DNA of 52,993 bases from an uncultured Collinsella sp. (GTDB lineage Bacteria > Actinomycetota > Coriobacteriia > Coriobacteriales > Coriobacteriaceae). Location: positions 1-52,993 of the forward strand of contig CAAELZ010000052.1 in assembly GCA_900756945.1 (NCBI GenBank), written 5' to 3'. The notes below the pieces were generated by a model that was given only the letters and a program-made list of their open reading frames with translations, was not told the DNA's origin and ran no database searches. The position numbers and the translations under genes are program-made. This document shows, one piece after another, positions 7,859-17,673 of this stretch; the stretch's first letter is position 1; every line of letters starts with the position of its first letter.

Positions 7859-8584
7859 ATGGACACCGCAACTCGCGACCGCAACATAGCAACCTGGTTG
7901 GGCGATGCGCCGCAGCCGGTACGTGACACTACGAACCAGCTGCTCGAGCGCATCGCCCTTTTGCGTGCCGAGCAGACCATCTACCCGGCACAAGACGACA
8001 TCCTCAATGCCCTCGCCTACACGCCGGCCGACCAGGTCAAGGTTGTCATCTTGGGTCAAGATCCCTATCACGGACCCAACCAGGCCATGGGGTTATCGTT
8101 CTCGGTCCCCGCGACGCAAACCAAGTTGCCACCGAGCCTGCGCAACATCTATAAGGAGCTCAATGCCGATCTGGACTGCCCCTTTCCTGCCACGGGAGAC
8201 CTAACCCCATGGGCACAACAGGGCGTCCTGCTCCTCAACACTACGCTCACCGTGCGCGAGCATGCCGCCAATTCGCACGCCAAGCTGGGCTGGAGCACGC
8301 TCACCGACTACGTTATCGAACGCTGCTGTCAGCTGCCCCAGCCGGTCGTCTTTTTGGCATGGGGCCGCTTTGCCCAGCAAATGGTTGAGGGCAAGCTCGA
8401 CGCGATCGGCGCGGGCAAGGCAACCGGCAAGTTCTGCCTAGCTTCTACGCACCCCTCGCCGCTTTCGGCCAACCGCGCCACGGCAGAACTCCCCGCCTTT
8501 ATAGGGTCGCGCCCCTTCTCGGCAGCCAATCGGCTACTCGAACAGCACGGCTCGACCCCCGTCAACTGGACTTGCCTCGGCTAA
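7859..8584 (+). CDS. ung: Uracil-DNA glycosylase (family 1)
   Basis: A 241-residue base-excision-repair enzyme that removes uracil from DNA. The water-activating loop GQDPYHG has the catalytic Asp at residue 68, the Phe-stacking region is LSFSVP, the loop VFLAWGRFAQ matches the family, and HPSPLSANR near residue 195 is the minor-groove/leucine-intercalation loop. The full length agrees with E. coli Ung. AAGGAG precedes ATG 7859. A -10-like TACAAT at about 7817-7822 and a 6-bp inverted repeat AGATAC/GTATCT lie just upstream. A strong terminator follows. Confidence 0.93.
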   Translation: MDTATRDRNIATWLGDAPQPVRDTTNQLLERIALLRAEQTIYPAQDDILNALAYTPADQVKVVILGQDPYHGPNQAMGLSFSVPATQTKLPPSLRNIYKELNADLDCPFPATGDLTPWAQQGVLLLNTTLTVREHAANSHAKLGWSTLTDYVIERCCQLPQPVVFLAWGRFAQQMVEGKLDAIGAGKATGKFCLASTHPSPLSANRATAELPAFIGSRPFSAANRLLEQHGSTPVNWTCLG

Positions 8585-8599
8585 AAATCAATACATCAA

Positions 8600-8633
8600 A
8601 AACGCGCCCGACGGATTTCCATCGGGCGCGTTT
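8600..8633. terminator. Convergent bidirectional terminator (ung / SDR)
   Basis: AAACGCGCCCGA (8600-8611) pairs with TCGGGCGCGTTT (8622-8633). It lies between the ung stop and the SDR stop, with A/T runs on both sides. Confidence 0.8.
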
Positions 8634-8634
8634 C

Positions 8635-9315
8635 CTATTCGGGCCAAATAAATTGTGTGCGGCCGGCCTCGCCGCCATCGATCAGCAGGCTCTGCCCGGT
8701 CATAAACCGGTTGGTCACGCCCGCAAAGTAGATCCACTCGGCGATCTCTTGGGCGGTGGCCCAGCGTTTAAGCGGCGTGAGCTCCATAATCTGGTTCCAC
8801 AGGTATTCGTCTTCCATCACGCAACGGTTGAGCGGCGTGATAACGCCGCCCGGGTCCACACTGTTGGCGATGGCCTGCGGCGCCAGGCGGTTTGCAAGGT
8901 TTTTGGTGTAGGCGATAACGCCGCCCTTGCTGGCAGCATAGGCAGGAAACTCCGATCCCGTATGTCCGCTCGCCGACCCCACATTGACCACGGATTTGAT
9001 AACCGGCGCCGGCTTGGCGGCAAGCCCCTCCCCCACAAAGGCGTAGCGCTCAGTCACGTTGATGGTGCCACGCAGGTTGGCGGCAATGTCGTCGGCCGAA
9101 TCCTGCGTACCGGCAACGTTCACGATTACCTGGGGTTCAAGGTCAACTGGAAACGAGTCCGGCTCGCAGACATCAACGATCAGATGGCGGTAGCGCTCGT
9201 GTTCGATCGCCGCCGGCAGCAGATCAAAGCCCACGACCTCGTGGCCCTCGTCCAAAAAGCGCCGCACGCACGCGGCTCCGATACCGCCCGAAGCGCCCGT
9301 GATCAAAACCCGCAT
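8635..9315 (-). CDS. Short-chain dehydrogenase/reductase
   Basis: A 226-residue classical SDR. The cofactor-binding motif TGASGGIG is at residues 6-13, the NVAGT-type NNAG equivalent is in VIVNVAGTQDS, and the active-site YAASK motif is in FPAYAASKGGVIAYTKNLA. These features indicate an NAD(P)-dependent oxidoreductase; the weak NNAG motif (NVAG) is a minor deviation. The gene begins 9 bases after the stop of the VUT transporter gene and its ribosome binding site AAGGAG lies in that gap, so the two form an operon. The closest functional guess is a 3-oxoacyl-ACP-reductase-like enzyme of unknown substrate. Confidence 0.85.
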   Translation of the reverse strand: MRVLITGASGGIGAACVRRFLDEGHEVVGFDLLPAAIEHERYRHLIVDVCEPDSFPVDLEPQVIVNVAGTQDSADDIAANLRGTINVTERYAFVGEGLAAKPAPVIKSVVNVGSASGHTGSEFPAYAASKGGVIAYTKNLANRLAPQAIANSVDPGGVITPLNRCVMEDEYLWNQIMELTPLKRWATAQEIAEWIYFAGVTNRFMTGQSLLIDGGEAGRTQFIWPE

Positions 9316-9324
9316 GCTTGCTCC

Positions 9325-10047
9325 TTAGGCGGTTGCGTGACGCTCGAGGTACTCGGCACCCACATTCTCGCGCTCCCAGCCGCGCACGACCTTGTAGCCC
9401 ACGGGGCTCAGGAAGACCTCGCACAGCAGCTCGGCAACAGCGCCGGTCAGCGAGCACATAAGAACCTGCACCCAGGTCCAACCAAAGAACGTGTGGCTCA
9501 CCACAATGGCAAAGACCAGGTTGTCGACAAACTGGCCAACACCCGTGGACACATAGGAGCGGAAGGCGAAGCTCGCAAAGTTATTCTTTTTGAGCATACG
9601 GCCGAGCGACTGGTTGAGCGTGGAGTTAACCACGGCAGAAACGAGCATTGCCAGCGAAGAGCCCAGCACCACGTACCAGGTGCCGCCAATGGTGGCGTTA
9701 AGGGCGCTGTTGACCTCGATCATGCCTGTGTCGTAGTAGGCGCCCCACATGCCGGGCGTGAGCGAGCATGCCCAAAAGCACAGGCTCACGGCCAGGTTGA
9801 CCAGCAGCGCGAGGATAGAGATTTTGATGGATGCCTTGGCGCCAAAGCGCTTGCAGATCATGTCCTGGCACAAAAACGAAACCCAGCTCACCACAAAGCC
9901 GCAATCGAGTGCCAGATAAGGCAGGCTGATGAGCTCTTTGTTGGCCAGCAGGTTCATCATGATGACGCTCACGAAAAACAGCGAAACCGTTGCCGCGGGA
10001 ATGCTCCGCAACAGGACCTTGTAGTCCTCCATGACCTTCTTGATCAT
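9325..10047 (-). CDS. VUT/YhhQ family transporter, likely queuosine-precursor uptake
   Basis: A 240-residue membrane protein with six hydrophobic segments. The stretch LANKELISLPYLALDCGFVV and the following CKRFGAKASIKISILALLVN match the vitamin-uptake-transporter (Vut_1, COG1738) family, whose E. coli member YhhQ imports preQ0/preQ1. Start ATG 10047 follows AAGGAG; the open frame continues 33 codons upstream without another ribosome site, and that stretch is instead the structured leader. First gene of a two-gene operon with the SDR. A promoter with 17-base spacing and a preQ1-like leader precede it, agreeing with a queuine-pathway role. Confidence 0.8.
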   Translation of the reverse strand: MIKKVMEDYKVLLRSIPAATVSLFFVSVIMMNLLANKELISLPYLALDCGFVVSWVSFLCQDMICKRFGAKASIKISILALLVNLAVSLCFWACSLTPGMWGAYYDTGMIEVNSALNATIGGTWYVVLGSSLAMLVSAVVNSTLNQSLGRMLKKNNFASFAFRSYVSTGVGQFVDNLVFAIVVSHTFFGWTWVQVLMCSLTGAVAELLCEVFLSPVGYKVVRGWERENVGAEYLERHATA

Positions 10048-10053
10048 TATGTA

Positions 10054-10102
10054 CTCCTTTGGTTTTAGGTTTAACGAGCAGGATATCGGACCCGAACTGC
10101 TC
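10054..10102 (-). promoter_or_regulatory. Possible preQ1-I-like riboswitch
   Basis: In the leader of the VUT gene, GAGCAG (10097-10102) can pair with CTGCTC to form a 6-bp stem around a loop that begins TTCGGG and includes TCC. An A-rich tail (GTTAAACCTAAAACC) then leads into the Shine-Dalgarno AAAGGAG. A short hairpin, pyrimidine loop, A-rich tail and SD-pairing pseudoknot (TCC with GGA) is the architecture of preQ1-I switches, which sequester the SD on binding preQ1. The key loop is longer than usual, so this is a structural analogy supported by the transporter family. Confidence 0.4.
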
Positions 10103-10131
10103 GGACGCCCCGGTCTTGAGACGACGGTGGT

Positions 10132-10160
10132 ATGATAGCCGCTCACACGGCATCAGGCAA
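10132..10160 (-). promoter_or_regulatory. Promoter of the VUT-SDR operon
   Basis: TTGCCT (10155-10160) and TATCAT (10132-10137) on the minus strand are spaced 17 bases. Transcription would start near 10125, leaving a leader of about 78 bases that contains the candidate riboswitch. Confidence 0.6.
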
Positions 10161-10166
10161 GCAACC

Positions 10167-10196
10167 GGCGCGGCAGCCCCGCAGGGCCACCGCGCC
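10167..10196 (-). terminator. GC-rich hairpin after prfC
   Basis: GGCGCGG / CCGCGCC with an inner GGCCC/GGGGC stem just after the prfC stop. No T run follows, so it may be a 3'-end stabiliser or weak terminator. Confidence 0.4.
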
Positions 10197-10202
10197 GATG
10201 CG

Positions 10203-11816
<1,614 letters not shown>

Positions 11817-11970
11817 GCGGATCCTTTCTTGCATTGAGTGCATTACGTCGTTGTAACCGCACTATTGTAGCCGCGAAATCCCGCTCTAGGGCGCCTATCA
11901 GGACAAATTCATCAGTTGGGGCCTGGGTAGCCGGCCCAATCCGAATTTGTCTCTTGCGTAACTGTGCATA

Positions 11971-12004
11971 GTGTATATATACTGTGCTTACCGGTTATAT
12001 ACAC
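11971..12004 (+). promoter_or_regulatory. Candidate operator of the GntR/YtrA-type regulator
   Basis: GTGTATATAT at 11971-11980 and ATATACAC at 11997-12004 are inverted around a spacer, with -10-like TATATAC inside. The position, directly upstream of the regulator gene, fits autoregulation in the YtrA subfamily. Confidence 0.5.
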
Positions 12005-12031
12005 GTGTAGCCCATCAGCTAAGGAGCCGCT

Positions 12032-12412
12032 GTGGACATCATCCTATCCAATTCGAGCGACAAGCCCATCTACGAGCAAATAGCCTCGCAAGTCAAAGCT
12101 CAGATCCTTTCGGGCACGCTCGCGGCGGGAGCCAAACTCCCCAGTATCCGTGCACTCGCGAGCGATCTTGGCGTGAGTGTCATCACCACCAAGCGCGCCT
12201 ACGCCGACCTGGAGCAACTCGGCTTCATCTGCACCGTGCAGGGCAAGGGCTGTTTTGTCGCCGAGGGCAACCAGGAGCTCTTGCGCGAAAACCAGCTCTG
12301 CCATATCGAAGAACTGCTTGCGAAAGCGGCGAGCCAAGCCGAAGCCCTGGTCGTTACGCGCGACAAGCTGCACGAGATGCTCGACCTGGTAGCCCCCGAA
12401 ACCATGCAGTAG
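12032..12412 (+). CDS. GntR family regulator, YtrA subfamily
   Basis: A 126-residue regulator with a GntR winged HTH at residues 10-78 (PIYEQIASQVKAQILSGTL, then LPSIRALASDLGVSVITTKRAY) and only a short C-terminal tail of two helices, the hallmark of the YtrA subfamily. Those proteins usually repress an adjacent ABC exporter operon. It starts at GTG 12032, preceded by AAGGAG. The ABC ATPase begins 23 bases downstream, so regulator, ATPase and permease form one operon, probably autoregulated through the palindrome at 11971-12004. The inducer is unknown; cell-wall-active compounds are typical for the family. Confidence 0.88.
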   Translation: MDIILSNSSDKPIYEQIASQVKAQILSGTLAAGAKLPSIRALASDLGVSVITTKRAYADLEQLGFICTVQGKGCFVAEGNQELLRENQLCHIEELLAKAASQAEALVVTRDKLHEMLDLVAPETMQ

Positions 12413-12435
12413 CCATCTGCAAGAAAGGCTATACC

Positions 12436-13317
12436 ATGCAAAACCTTTTAGAACTCAAAGGCATCTCACGCCGTGTGAGCGACCGTTTTTCGTTGCGAGT
12501 GGTCACACTCGCCGTGGAGCCCGGCCAGATCGTTGGCTTTGTGGGCGCAAATGGCGCCGGCAAGACGACGACCATTCGCGCCGCGCTTGGGCTTATAAAG
12601 CTCGATGCCGGCGAGGTGCATCTGCTTGGACAGCGCTGCGACGCCAACGCGCCCGACGAGACGCAGCGCCACCTGCGCTCCCGCATCGGGCTTGTCCTGG
12701 ACACGTGTCCCTTCCCCTCCACGCTCAAGGTGGGCCAGGTCGAGAGGCTCGTAGGCCCGGCATACCCCACGTGGAGCTGCGAAACGTTCGCCGGATTCAT
12801 CGACCGATTTGGCCTCGATCCCAAGACGAAGGTCAAGGACCTCTCCCGCGGCATGGGCATGAAGCTGCAGCTCGCCTGTGCGCTCAGTCACAATGCTAAG
12901 CTGCTCGTTTTGGACGAAGCCACCGCGGGCCTCGATCCCATGGCGCGCGAGGAACTGCTCGACGAGTTGCTCGCCTTTGTCGCCGACGGCCAGCACAGCG
13001 TGCTGCTCTCAAGCCACATTACATCCGACCTCGATCGCACTGCCGACCGCGTCATCTGCATCGATAACGGCTCGATTGTGTTTGACCTGCCGCGCGAGGA
13101 CATTACCGACCGAGCCGGCATCGCCCACTGCACCCAAGCACAGGCGTCCGAGCTCATGGCTTGCGTCGAAGGCGCCCGTGCCGCCCACCACGCCTATAGC
13201 GTGGACGTGCTCGTGCCCAACCGTCGCGAGGCGCTCGAGGCCTTCCCCGAGATTCCCTGCGATCGGGCAACCATTGATGACTATCTTCGCCTCATACTGA
13301 AAGGGGCTTCGAAATGA
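12436..13317 (+). CDS. ABC transporter ATP-binding protein
   Basis: A 293-residue ATPase subunit. Walker A GANGAGKTT lies at residues 37-45, the signature motif is a variant LSRGMGMKLQLA, Walker B is LLVLDEATAGLD, and the H-loop is SSHITSD. The C-terminal region carries an extra domain of about 70 residues typical of export-type (ABC-2) ATPases. ATG 12436 follows AAGAAAGG. The gene overlaps the permease start by four bases (ATGA), pointing to translational coupling. It would energise the permease at 13314-14012, probably for drug or peptide export or immunity. Confidence 0.9.
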   Translation: MQNLLELKGISRRVSDRFSLRVVTLAVEPGQIVGFVGANGAGKTTTIRAALGLIKLDAGEVHLLGQRCDANAPDETQRHLRSRIGLVLDTCPFPSTLKVGQVERLVGPAYPTWSCETFAGFIDRFGLDPKTKVKDLSRGMGMKLQLACALSHNAKLLVLDEATAGLDPMAREELLDELLAFVADGQHSVLLSSHITSDLDRTADRVICIDNGSIVFDLPREDITDRAGIAHCTQAQASELMACVEGARAAHHAYSVDVLVPNRREALEAFPEIPCDRATIDDYLRLILKGASK

Positions 13318-14012
13318 AACGAGCCTTTATGTCCGAGCTCGCCATCGTTCGCACGCTTGTCCCGAGCATTGCGGGCGTCGGCTTGTTCATCTTCGTCGTG
13401 CTGACCCTCGCCAACGCATCGGATGGCGATTCCGGTATAAGCGCCGGTGCCGGCGCCGTCAGTGCCATGTCGCCCATCATATTCATGAACTCACTGGCCG
13501 GTTTCGACAATCAAAACGGTTGGGAGCGTTATCGGGCAACGCTGCCCTTCTCGCGCAAAGACATCATCTGCGCACGCTACCTGAGCGTTATTGTCTTCTC
13601 CGCCGTCATGGCATGTGCAGCCACGCTTTTGAGTATCGTCGCCATCCCGCTCTTCAGCAGCGCGGGCATTCCTTCGACGGGACAGACGGTCTTTGAAATC
13701 GCAATCGCCTCGGCAGCATCGATGCTCATCTCCCTCATGATGGTGTTCCTGGCACAGCCGCTGTTCTTTCGATTTGGACACATGGAGGCGCTACGCCTAT
13801 CCGTTGGCCTGTTTGCCCTGCTTGGTTGCGGCACCATGGCCACGCTGAGCTCCTCCAACCCCATCAGCAACTGGCTCATGTCGATTGCCGGAGCGAATCC
13901 CGACCCTGCCGTTCTTGGCTGCCTGTGCGCAGGAATTGCCGTACTGGCCCTCGTGCTCTTTGCACTGAGTTGCGCCATCAGTACCAAGGTCTATCGAGCA
14001 CGCGACCTGTAG
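13314..14012 (+). CDS. ABC-2 type permease subunit
   Basis: A 232-residue membrane protein with six hydrophobic segments (about 18-35, 50-66, 88-112, 128-148, 158-175 and 202-224), the size of the short ABC-2 permeases of YtrC/YtrD or BcrB type. It is translationally coupled to the ATPase gene through an ATGA overlap and is the last gene of the GntR-ABC operon. Two such subunits would dimerise with two ATPases. Substrate unknown. Confidence 0.8.
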   Translation: MKRAFMSELAIVRTLVPSIAGVGLFIFVVLTLANASDGDSGISAGAGAVSAMSPIIFMNSLAGFDNQNGWERYRATLPFSRKDIICARYLSVIVFSAVMACAATLLSIVAIPLFSSAGIPSTGQTVFEIAIASAASMLISLMMVFLAQPLFFRFGHMEALRLSVGLFALLGCGTMATLSSSNPISNWLMSIAGANPDPAVLGCLCAGIAVLALVLFALSCAISTKVYRARDL

Positions 14013-14080
14013 GCAAGCGCGGTATCATCGGGCATGCGCCGCAGATCTGGCGCGGTCTTTTATGAGGAGGCGCTCAACCC

Positions 14081-14956
14081 GTGTCGTGGGTTACAGCAGC
14101 ATTTGCATCAGCTTTCTTTGCCGGCATCACATCCATTTTGGCCAAATGCGGCATCAGGCACACCGACTCCGACGTTGCAACCGCCATCCGTACTTGCGTG
14201 GTGCTCGTATTTGCCTGGGCAATGGCGGGCATTTCTGGATCCATCGGAGCAATCGGCGCCATTCCCGCCAAAGCCTGGCTATTCCTCACCCTCTCGGGAC
14301 TCGCCACCGGCGCCTCGTGGATCTGTTACTTTAAGGCGCTCAGCATCGGAGACGTCAACAAGGTTGTACCCGTCGACAAGATGAGCACCGTGCTCGCCGT
14401 GCTGATCGCCATAGTGCTTTTTGGTGAGACAGGCAACCTGGCGGTCAAGCTCGTGGGAACCGCAGTTATCACGCTCGGCACGTTTTTGATGATCGAGAAA
14501 AAGCAGTCCGTCGGCGCAGAGCAAAAGCAAGACCGAGCCTGGCTCGCTTACGCCCTCGGCGCCGCCGTGTTCGCGGCACTCACCTCCGTCCTCGCCAAGA
14601 TCGGCATCGAAGGTGTCGAGTCAAACCTGGCCACGGCAATCCGCACCTGTGTGGTACTTGTTATGGCATGGGCAATCGTGGCTGCCAAGGGAAAGCTGGA
14701 GCAGGTCGCGCGCATTGACCCGCGCGAACTCGCATTTCTTGCGGCATCGGGCATTGCGACCGGCGCGTCGTGGCTGCTGTACTACTACGCCATCGCTGCA
14801 GGCCAGGTGAGCGTCGTCGTGCAAATCGACAAACTATCGATTGTCGTATCGGTGCTGTTCGCACGACTGGCCTTCAACGAAAAGCTGTCGCATCGAAGCG
14901 CCATCGGCCTTTTCCTCATCGTGCTGGGCACCGCCGCGCTCGCGATTTGGAAGTAG
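14081..14956 (+). CDS. EamA/DMT family transporter
   Basis: A 291-residue membrane protein with ten hydrophobic segments in an obvious internal duplication: the first repeat has SVVTAIRTC-like DVATAIRTCVVLVFAWAMAG near residue 30 and the second has LATAIRTCVVLVMAWAIVA near residue 180, a near copy. This strong repeat identity is typical of two-EamA transporters of the bacterial RhaT/YdcZ-like class. It starts with GTG 14081 after GAGGAGG. An inferred metabolite exporter; no regulator is adjacent, although the ABC operon lies just upstream on the same strand. Confidence 0.85.
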   Translation: MSWVTAAFASAFFAGITSILAKCGIRHTDSDVATAIRTCVVLVFAWAMAGISGSIGAIGAIPAKAWLFLTLSGLATGASWICYFKALSIGDVNKVVPVDKMSTVLAVLIAIVLFGETGNLAVKLVGTAVITLGTFLMIEKKQSVGAEQKQDRAWLAYALGAAVFAALTSVLAKIGIEGVESNLATAIRTCVVLVMAWAIVAAKGKLEQVARIDPRELAFLAASGIATGASWLLYYYAIAAGQVSVVVQIDKLSIVVSVLFARLAFNEKLSHRSAIGLFLIVLGTAALAIWK

Positions 14957-15050
14957 CGTCGGTGCCAGGCGAGATTCAGTCCACCCGCAAATCCGTGACA
15001 CAGCGCCCACACCGGGCTTGAGATGTTTGTATTGCCCGCGCGCTACCGTG

Positions 15051-16355
15051 CTACTTGCGCAGCGGCTTGGGCAGCGGAATGCCCGCCGCGATGACGGCGG
15101 CGATGATCATGCAGACGATACCCTTGAGCGGGAAGCACATGAGCAGCAGGCCCACAACCATGACCGGCTGACGCATAACGGCGCCCATCGTCGAGGCGGT
15201 GCAGACGGCGACGCAAAAGACCGGATCGGCGCCGGTGAGGATGGCAAGACCATAGCCCAGGCTCACACCCGAGAAGATAACCGGGAAGAAGTGGCCGCCA
15301 CGCCAACCAAGGTTGATGAGGGCGGGCGTCAGCATGGCCTTAACAAGACCGGTCGCGATAAGCACGCCGGCGGGAATGGTCAGATAGGTCTCCATGAGCA
15401 CGTCGGCTTGGGTCTCGCCGGCAAACATGGTGTAGGGCAGGACCGTGCCACAGATGGCGAGCGCCAGACCGGCTAGCATGGCCTTGACGACAGGGCGCTC
15501 CCCTATGGTGTGGGCCAACGCCTCGCTCGCGTGCTCCGAGACAAAGTACAGCCAGCCGCAGACCGTACCGATGAGTGCCAGGGGAATAAGCCAGACAAGC
15601 TCAAGGTTGCCCACCTGGGCAGCCTCGAACCTCGGCATACCCATACCGCCGCCCATAAGCTGTCCGAGCAGCAGATAGGTGCCCAGGCCGCCGGCAATCG
15701 CGATGCCGTAGACCACGGTCTTTTGCGCCTTGGGCAGCTTGATGGTGATCTCGTCGGAGGCGGAATCCTCGTCTTCGTTGGCGCCCTGGCCATCGGCGCT
15801 ACCGGCGAGCGGCGCCACAAAACCAAAGACGGGCGCGGTAAAGAGCGCCGTCAGGGCGGCCTGGGTACCCAGCAGCGTGAGCTGCCTAAACTCGGCACCA
15901 AAGCGACGCATGCGGTCGCCGACCCAGCTGCACAGACCCGCGATAACGCCGGTCAGGCCGGCCTCCGGTCCAATGCTTCCGCCAAACAGCAGCGGCAGCA
16001 ACGCCGCGAGCGAAAGCTTGCCCAGGTTGTCGTACGGATAGCGACCGTCTTGCTTAACCTTGGCCATTACCTGGTTGAGGTCATCGGTCTTGGTGCCCGT
16101 CATCTTTTCGTACAGGCCGATCAGCAGGCCGCCCAGCAGGCAGACGAAAAACGGATACGGCAAAAACCCGAACGGGCCGCTCGCGAGCTCGGGTGAAGCG
16201 ACGCCCAGCATATGCGGGATCTCGGTCCATAGATAGTCGATACCGCGCTCCATCGCAAAGAAGAACAGCCAGACCGCGGTGCCCGCAAACGCACCGGTCG
16301 CAGCCACGCTCACTAAGAACAGCGCACGGTTTTTGGGTTTTGCAAGGGTATCCAT
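15051..16355 (-). CDS. ClC-type chloride channel/transporter
   Basis: A 434-residue membrane protein of the voltage-gated chloride channel family. The helix-F motif is GGSIGPEAGLTG, and the second-half GWRGGHFFPVIFSG region corresponds to the helix-N GxFxP motif. The usual first selectivity motif GSGIP reads differently, and the proton-glutamate candidate sits in GPEAG. Bacterial members are Cl-/H+ antiporters or fluoride exporters; here the sequence does not settle which. ATG 16355 follows GGGAGG. A charged acidic loop of about 15 residues (DEDSASDE) lies between the halves. Stands alone. Confidence 0.88.
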   Translation of the reverse strand: MDTLAKPKNRALFLVSVAATGAFAGTAVWLFFFAMERGIDYLWTEIPHMLGVASPELASGPFGFLPYPFFVCLLGGLLIGLYEKMTGTKTDDLNQVMAKVKQDGRYPYDNLGKLSLAALLPLLFGGSIGPEAGLTGVIAGLCSWVGDRMRRFGAEFRQLTLLGTQAALTALFTAPVFGFVAPLAGSADGQGANEDEDSASDEITIKLPKAQKTVVYGIAIAGGLGTYLLLGQLMGGGMGMPRFEAAQVGNLELVWLIPLALIGTVCGWLYFVSEHASEALAHTIGERPVVKAMLAGLALAICGTVLPYTMFAGETQADVLMETYLTIPAGVLIATGLVKAMLTPALINLGWRGGHFFPVIFSGVSLGYGLAILTGADPVFCVAVCTASTMGAVMRQPVMVVGLLLMCFPLKGIVCMIIAAVIAAGIPLPKPLRK

Positions 16356-16480
16356 CGGGACCTCCCGTGGTCAAATCGACAAAGATACGTTTTATTGTAG
16401 GACGAGCAGGCCTCGGGCGGGCTAACCATCTACGCCGCGAACGGTGCCGTTGGGTGCCGCACGAGCGATGAGCCTAAGGC

Positions 16481-17014
16481 TTAGGCGCCGATAATCGATG
16501 CGATTTGACGCAGGTCGTCGGCAAAGTAGATGCCGGTCTGGCGCTGCGGGCTCGATAGGCCCTTGTCGATCATGCGCCCGAGCAGCGACTTAAGATCGTT
16601 GTAGTAGCCCCCGAGGTTGTACAGGATGCACGGCGCATCGAGATGCCCCAACGACACGGCGGACATGACCTCGGCAATCTCCTCGAGCGTGCCCGTACCG
16701 CCCGGGAAGGCGATGAACGCGTCGCCGAGCTCGATCATCTTGGCCTTACGCTCGGCCATGTCACTCGTCACGATGAGATCGTCAATACCGTCGTGTTGAA
16801 ACTCTGCCTCGATAAAAAAGCTCGGCTCAACGCCCGTCACATGCCCGCCAGCATTGAGCACGCTATCGGCAAGCGCGCCCATCAGGCCCGACTTGGAGCC
16901 GCCGTATACCAGCGCGTGGCCGTTGGAGCCAATCCACGTGCCGAGCTCTCGCACTGCAGGCAGAAACGCCGGGTCATTGCCGACGCTGGCACCCAGGTAT
17001 ACCGTGATATTCAT
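16481..17014 (-). CDS. LOG family protein (nucleotide phosphoribohydrolase-like)
   Basis: A 177-residue protein of the TIGR00730/LOG family. The GGSKSGLMGALADSVLNAGG phosphate-binding region, the MAERKAKM segment with the catalytic Arg, and the PGGTGTLEEI motif with the catalytic Glu are all present. LOG enzymes hydrolyse nucleoside 5'-monophosphates (in plants, cytokinin ribotides) to free base and ribose phosphate; in bacteria they act in nucleotide salvage. ATG 17014 follows AGGGGG. The downstream K+ channel gene reads in the same direction and lies 36 bases upstream of this one, so the two may be co-transcribed. Confidence 0.87.
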   Translation of the reverse strand: MNITVYLGASVGNDPAFLPAVRELGTWIGSNGHALVYGGSKSGLMGALADSVLNAGGHVTGVEPSFFIEAEFQHDGIDDLIVTSDMAERKAKMIELGDAFIAFPGGTGTLEEIAEVMSAVSLGHLDAPCILYNLGGYYNDLKSLLGRMIDKGLSSPQRQTGIYFADDLRQIASIIGA

Positions 17015-17050
17015 ATTCAGTCCCCCTCGTCGTGACGCGCGGCGCCCGTT

Positions 17051-17476
17051 CTAGCGTTGGCGTCGGCGATATTCGCGCACACGGCGCGATAGGTCGGCAA
17101 GCTCGTCACGATCGAGCTCTTCCAAATGCTCCAGATCATCCATAAAGCGCGCCATGGTGTCCTTTTGGCGCATCTTGATGAGCGTGTTGCAGTAGTTCAC
17201 CGCCACGCCCGTGAGCATGGCGATGTAGAAGATGCTGATGACGCTCAAAACGACGGTGATAGCGCGGGCAACCGGCTTCTCGGCCGGGATATCACCGAAG
17301 CCGATCGTCGATACGGTCTCAAAGCTAAACCAGAGGCCGTCGCCAAACGTAAGGGTCGTGGGCTCGGACAGCCAGACGGCCGTTGAGCACAGCAGATAGA
17401 AGACGAGAAACAGGCCCGTGATGCGTGCAAAGCCAGCCTGGCGCAACACGTCGGCAAGCGTCCTCAACTTGTTCAT
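17051..17476 (-). CDS. Two-helix potassium channel pore protein
   Basis: A 141-residue protein with two membrane helices (about 16-36 and 69-95) around a pore loop whose selectivity filter reads TIGFGD, a recognised variant of TVGYGD. The C-terminal 40 residues are highly charged (DDLEHLEELDRDELADLSRR) and would form a helical or coiled-coil tail. No RCK or ligand domain is present, so gating is unknown. ATG 17476 follows AAAAGGGG. The gene begins 36 bases upstream of the LOG gene. Confidence 0.85.
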   Translation of the reverse strand: MNKLRTLADVLRQAGFARITGLFLVFYLLCSTAVWLSEPTTLTFGDGLWFSFETVSTIGFGDIPAEKPVARAITVVLSVISIFYIAMLTGVAVNYCNTLIKMRQKDTMARFMDDLEHLEELDRDELADLSRRVREYRRRQR

Positions 17477-17527
17477 CGCGACCCCTTTTCCAGACGCCCA
17501 ATCACATTCGCTCGTTATTGTCCCACA

Positions 17528-17587
17528 CCCGGCAGTTGGGGACGTTCCCTTTCTGCCGGCAGAAAGGGACTGTCCCCAACTGCCGGG
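17528..17587. repeat. 60-bp near-perfect palindrome (dispersed family)
   Basis: The two arms begin and end with CCCGGCAGTTGGGGAC and its complement, and the centre is TTTCTGCCGGCAGAAA. Only the bases next to the GGGAC steps break symmetry. It sits between the K+ channel start and the hybrid kinase promoter. Confidence 0.85.
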
Positions 17588-17673
17588 AGTGACCGTTTAG
17601 CGGTGCGGCGGCTGAATGGGCAGGCTGAGCTGGTATCCTTATGCGAAACTGTCTCAACTCGATAGGATTTCAT

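Noticed and set aside
8572..10068. A 498-codon open frame on the plus strand over the SDR and transporter genes
   Set aside because: It is antisense to two well-supported genes, has Arg/His-rich low-quality sequence, and no family motif. High GC gives long spurious frames.
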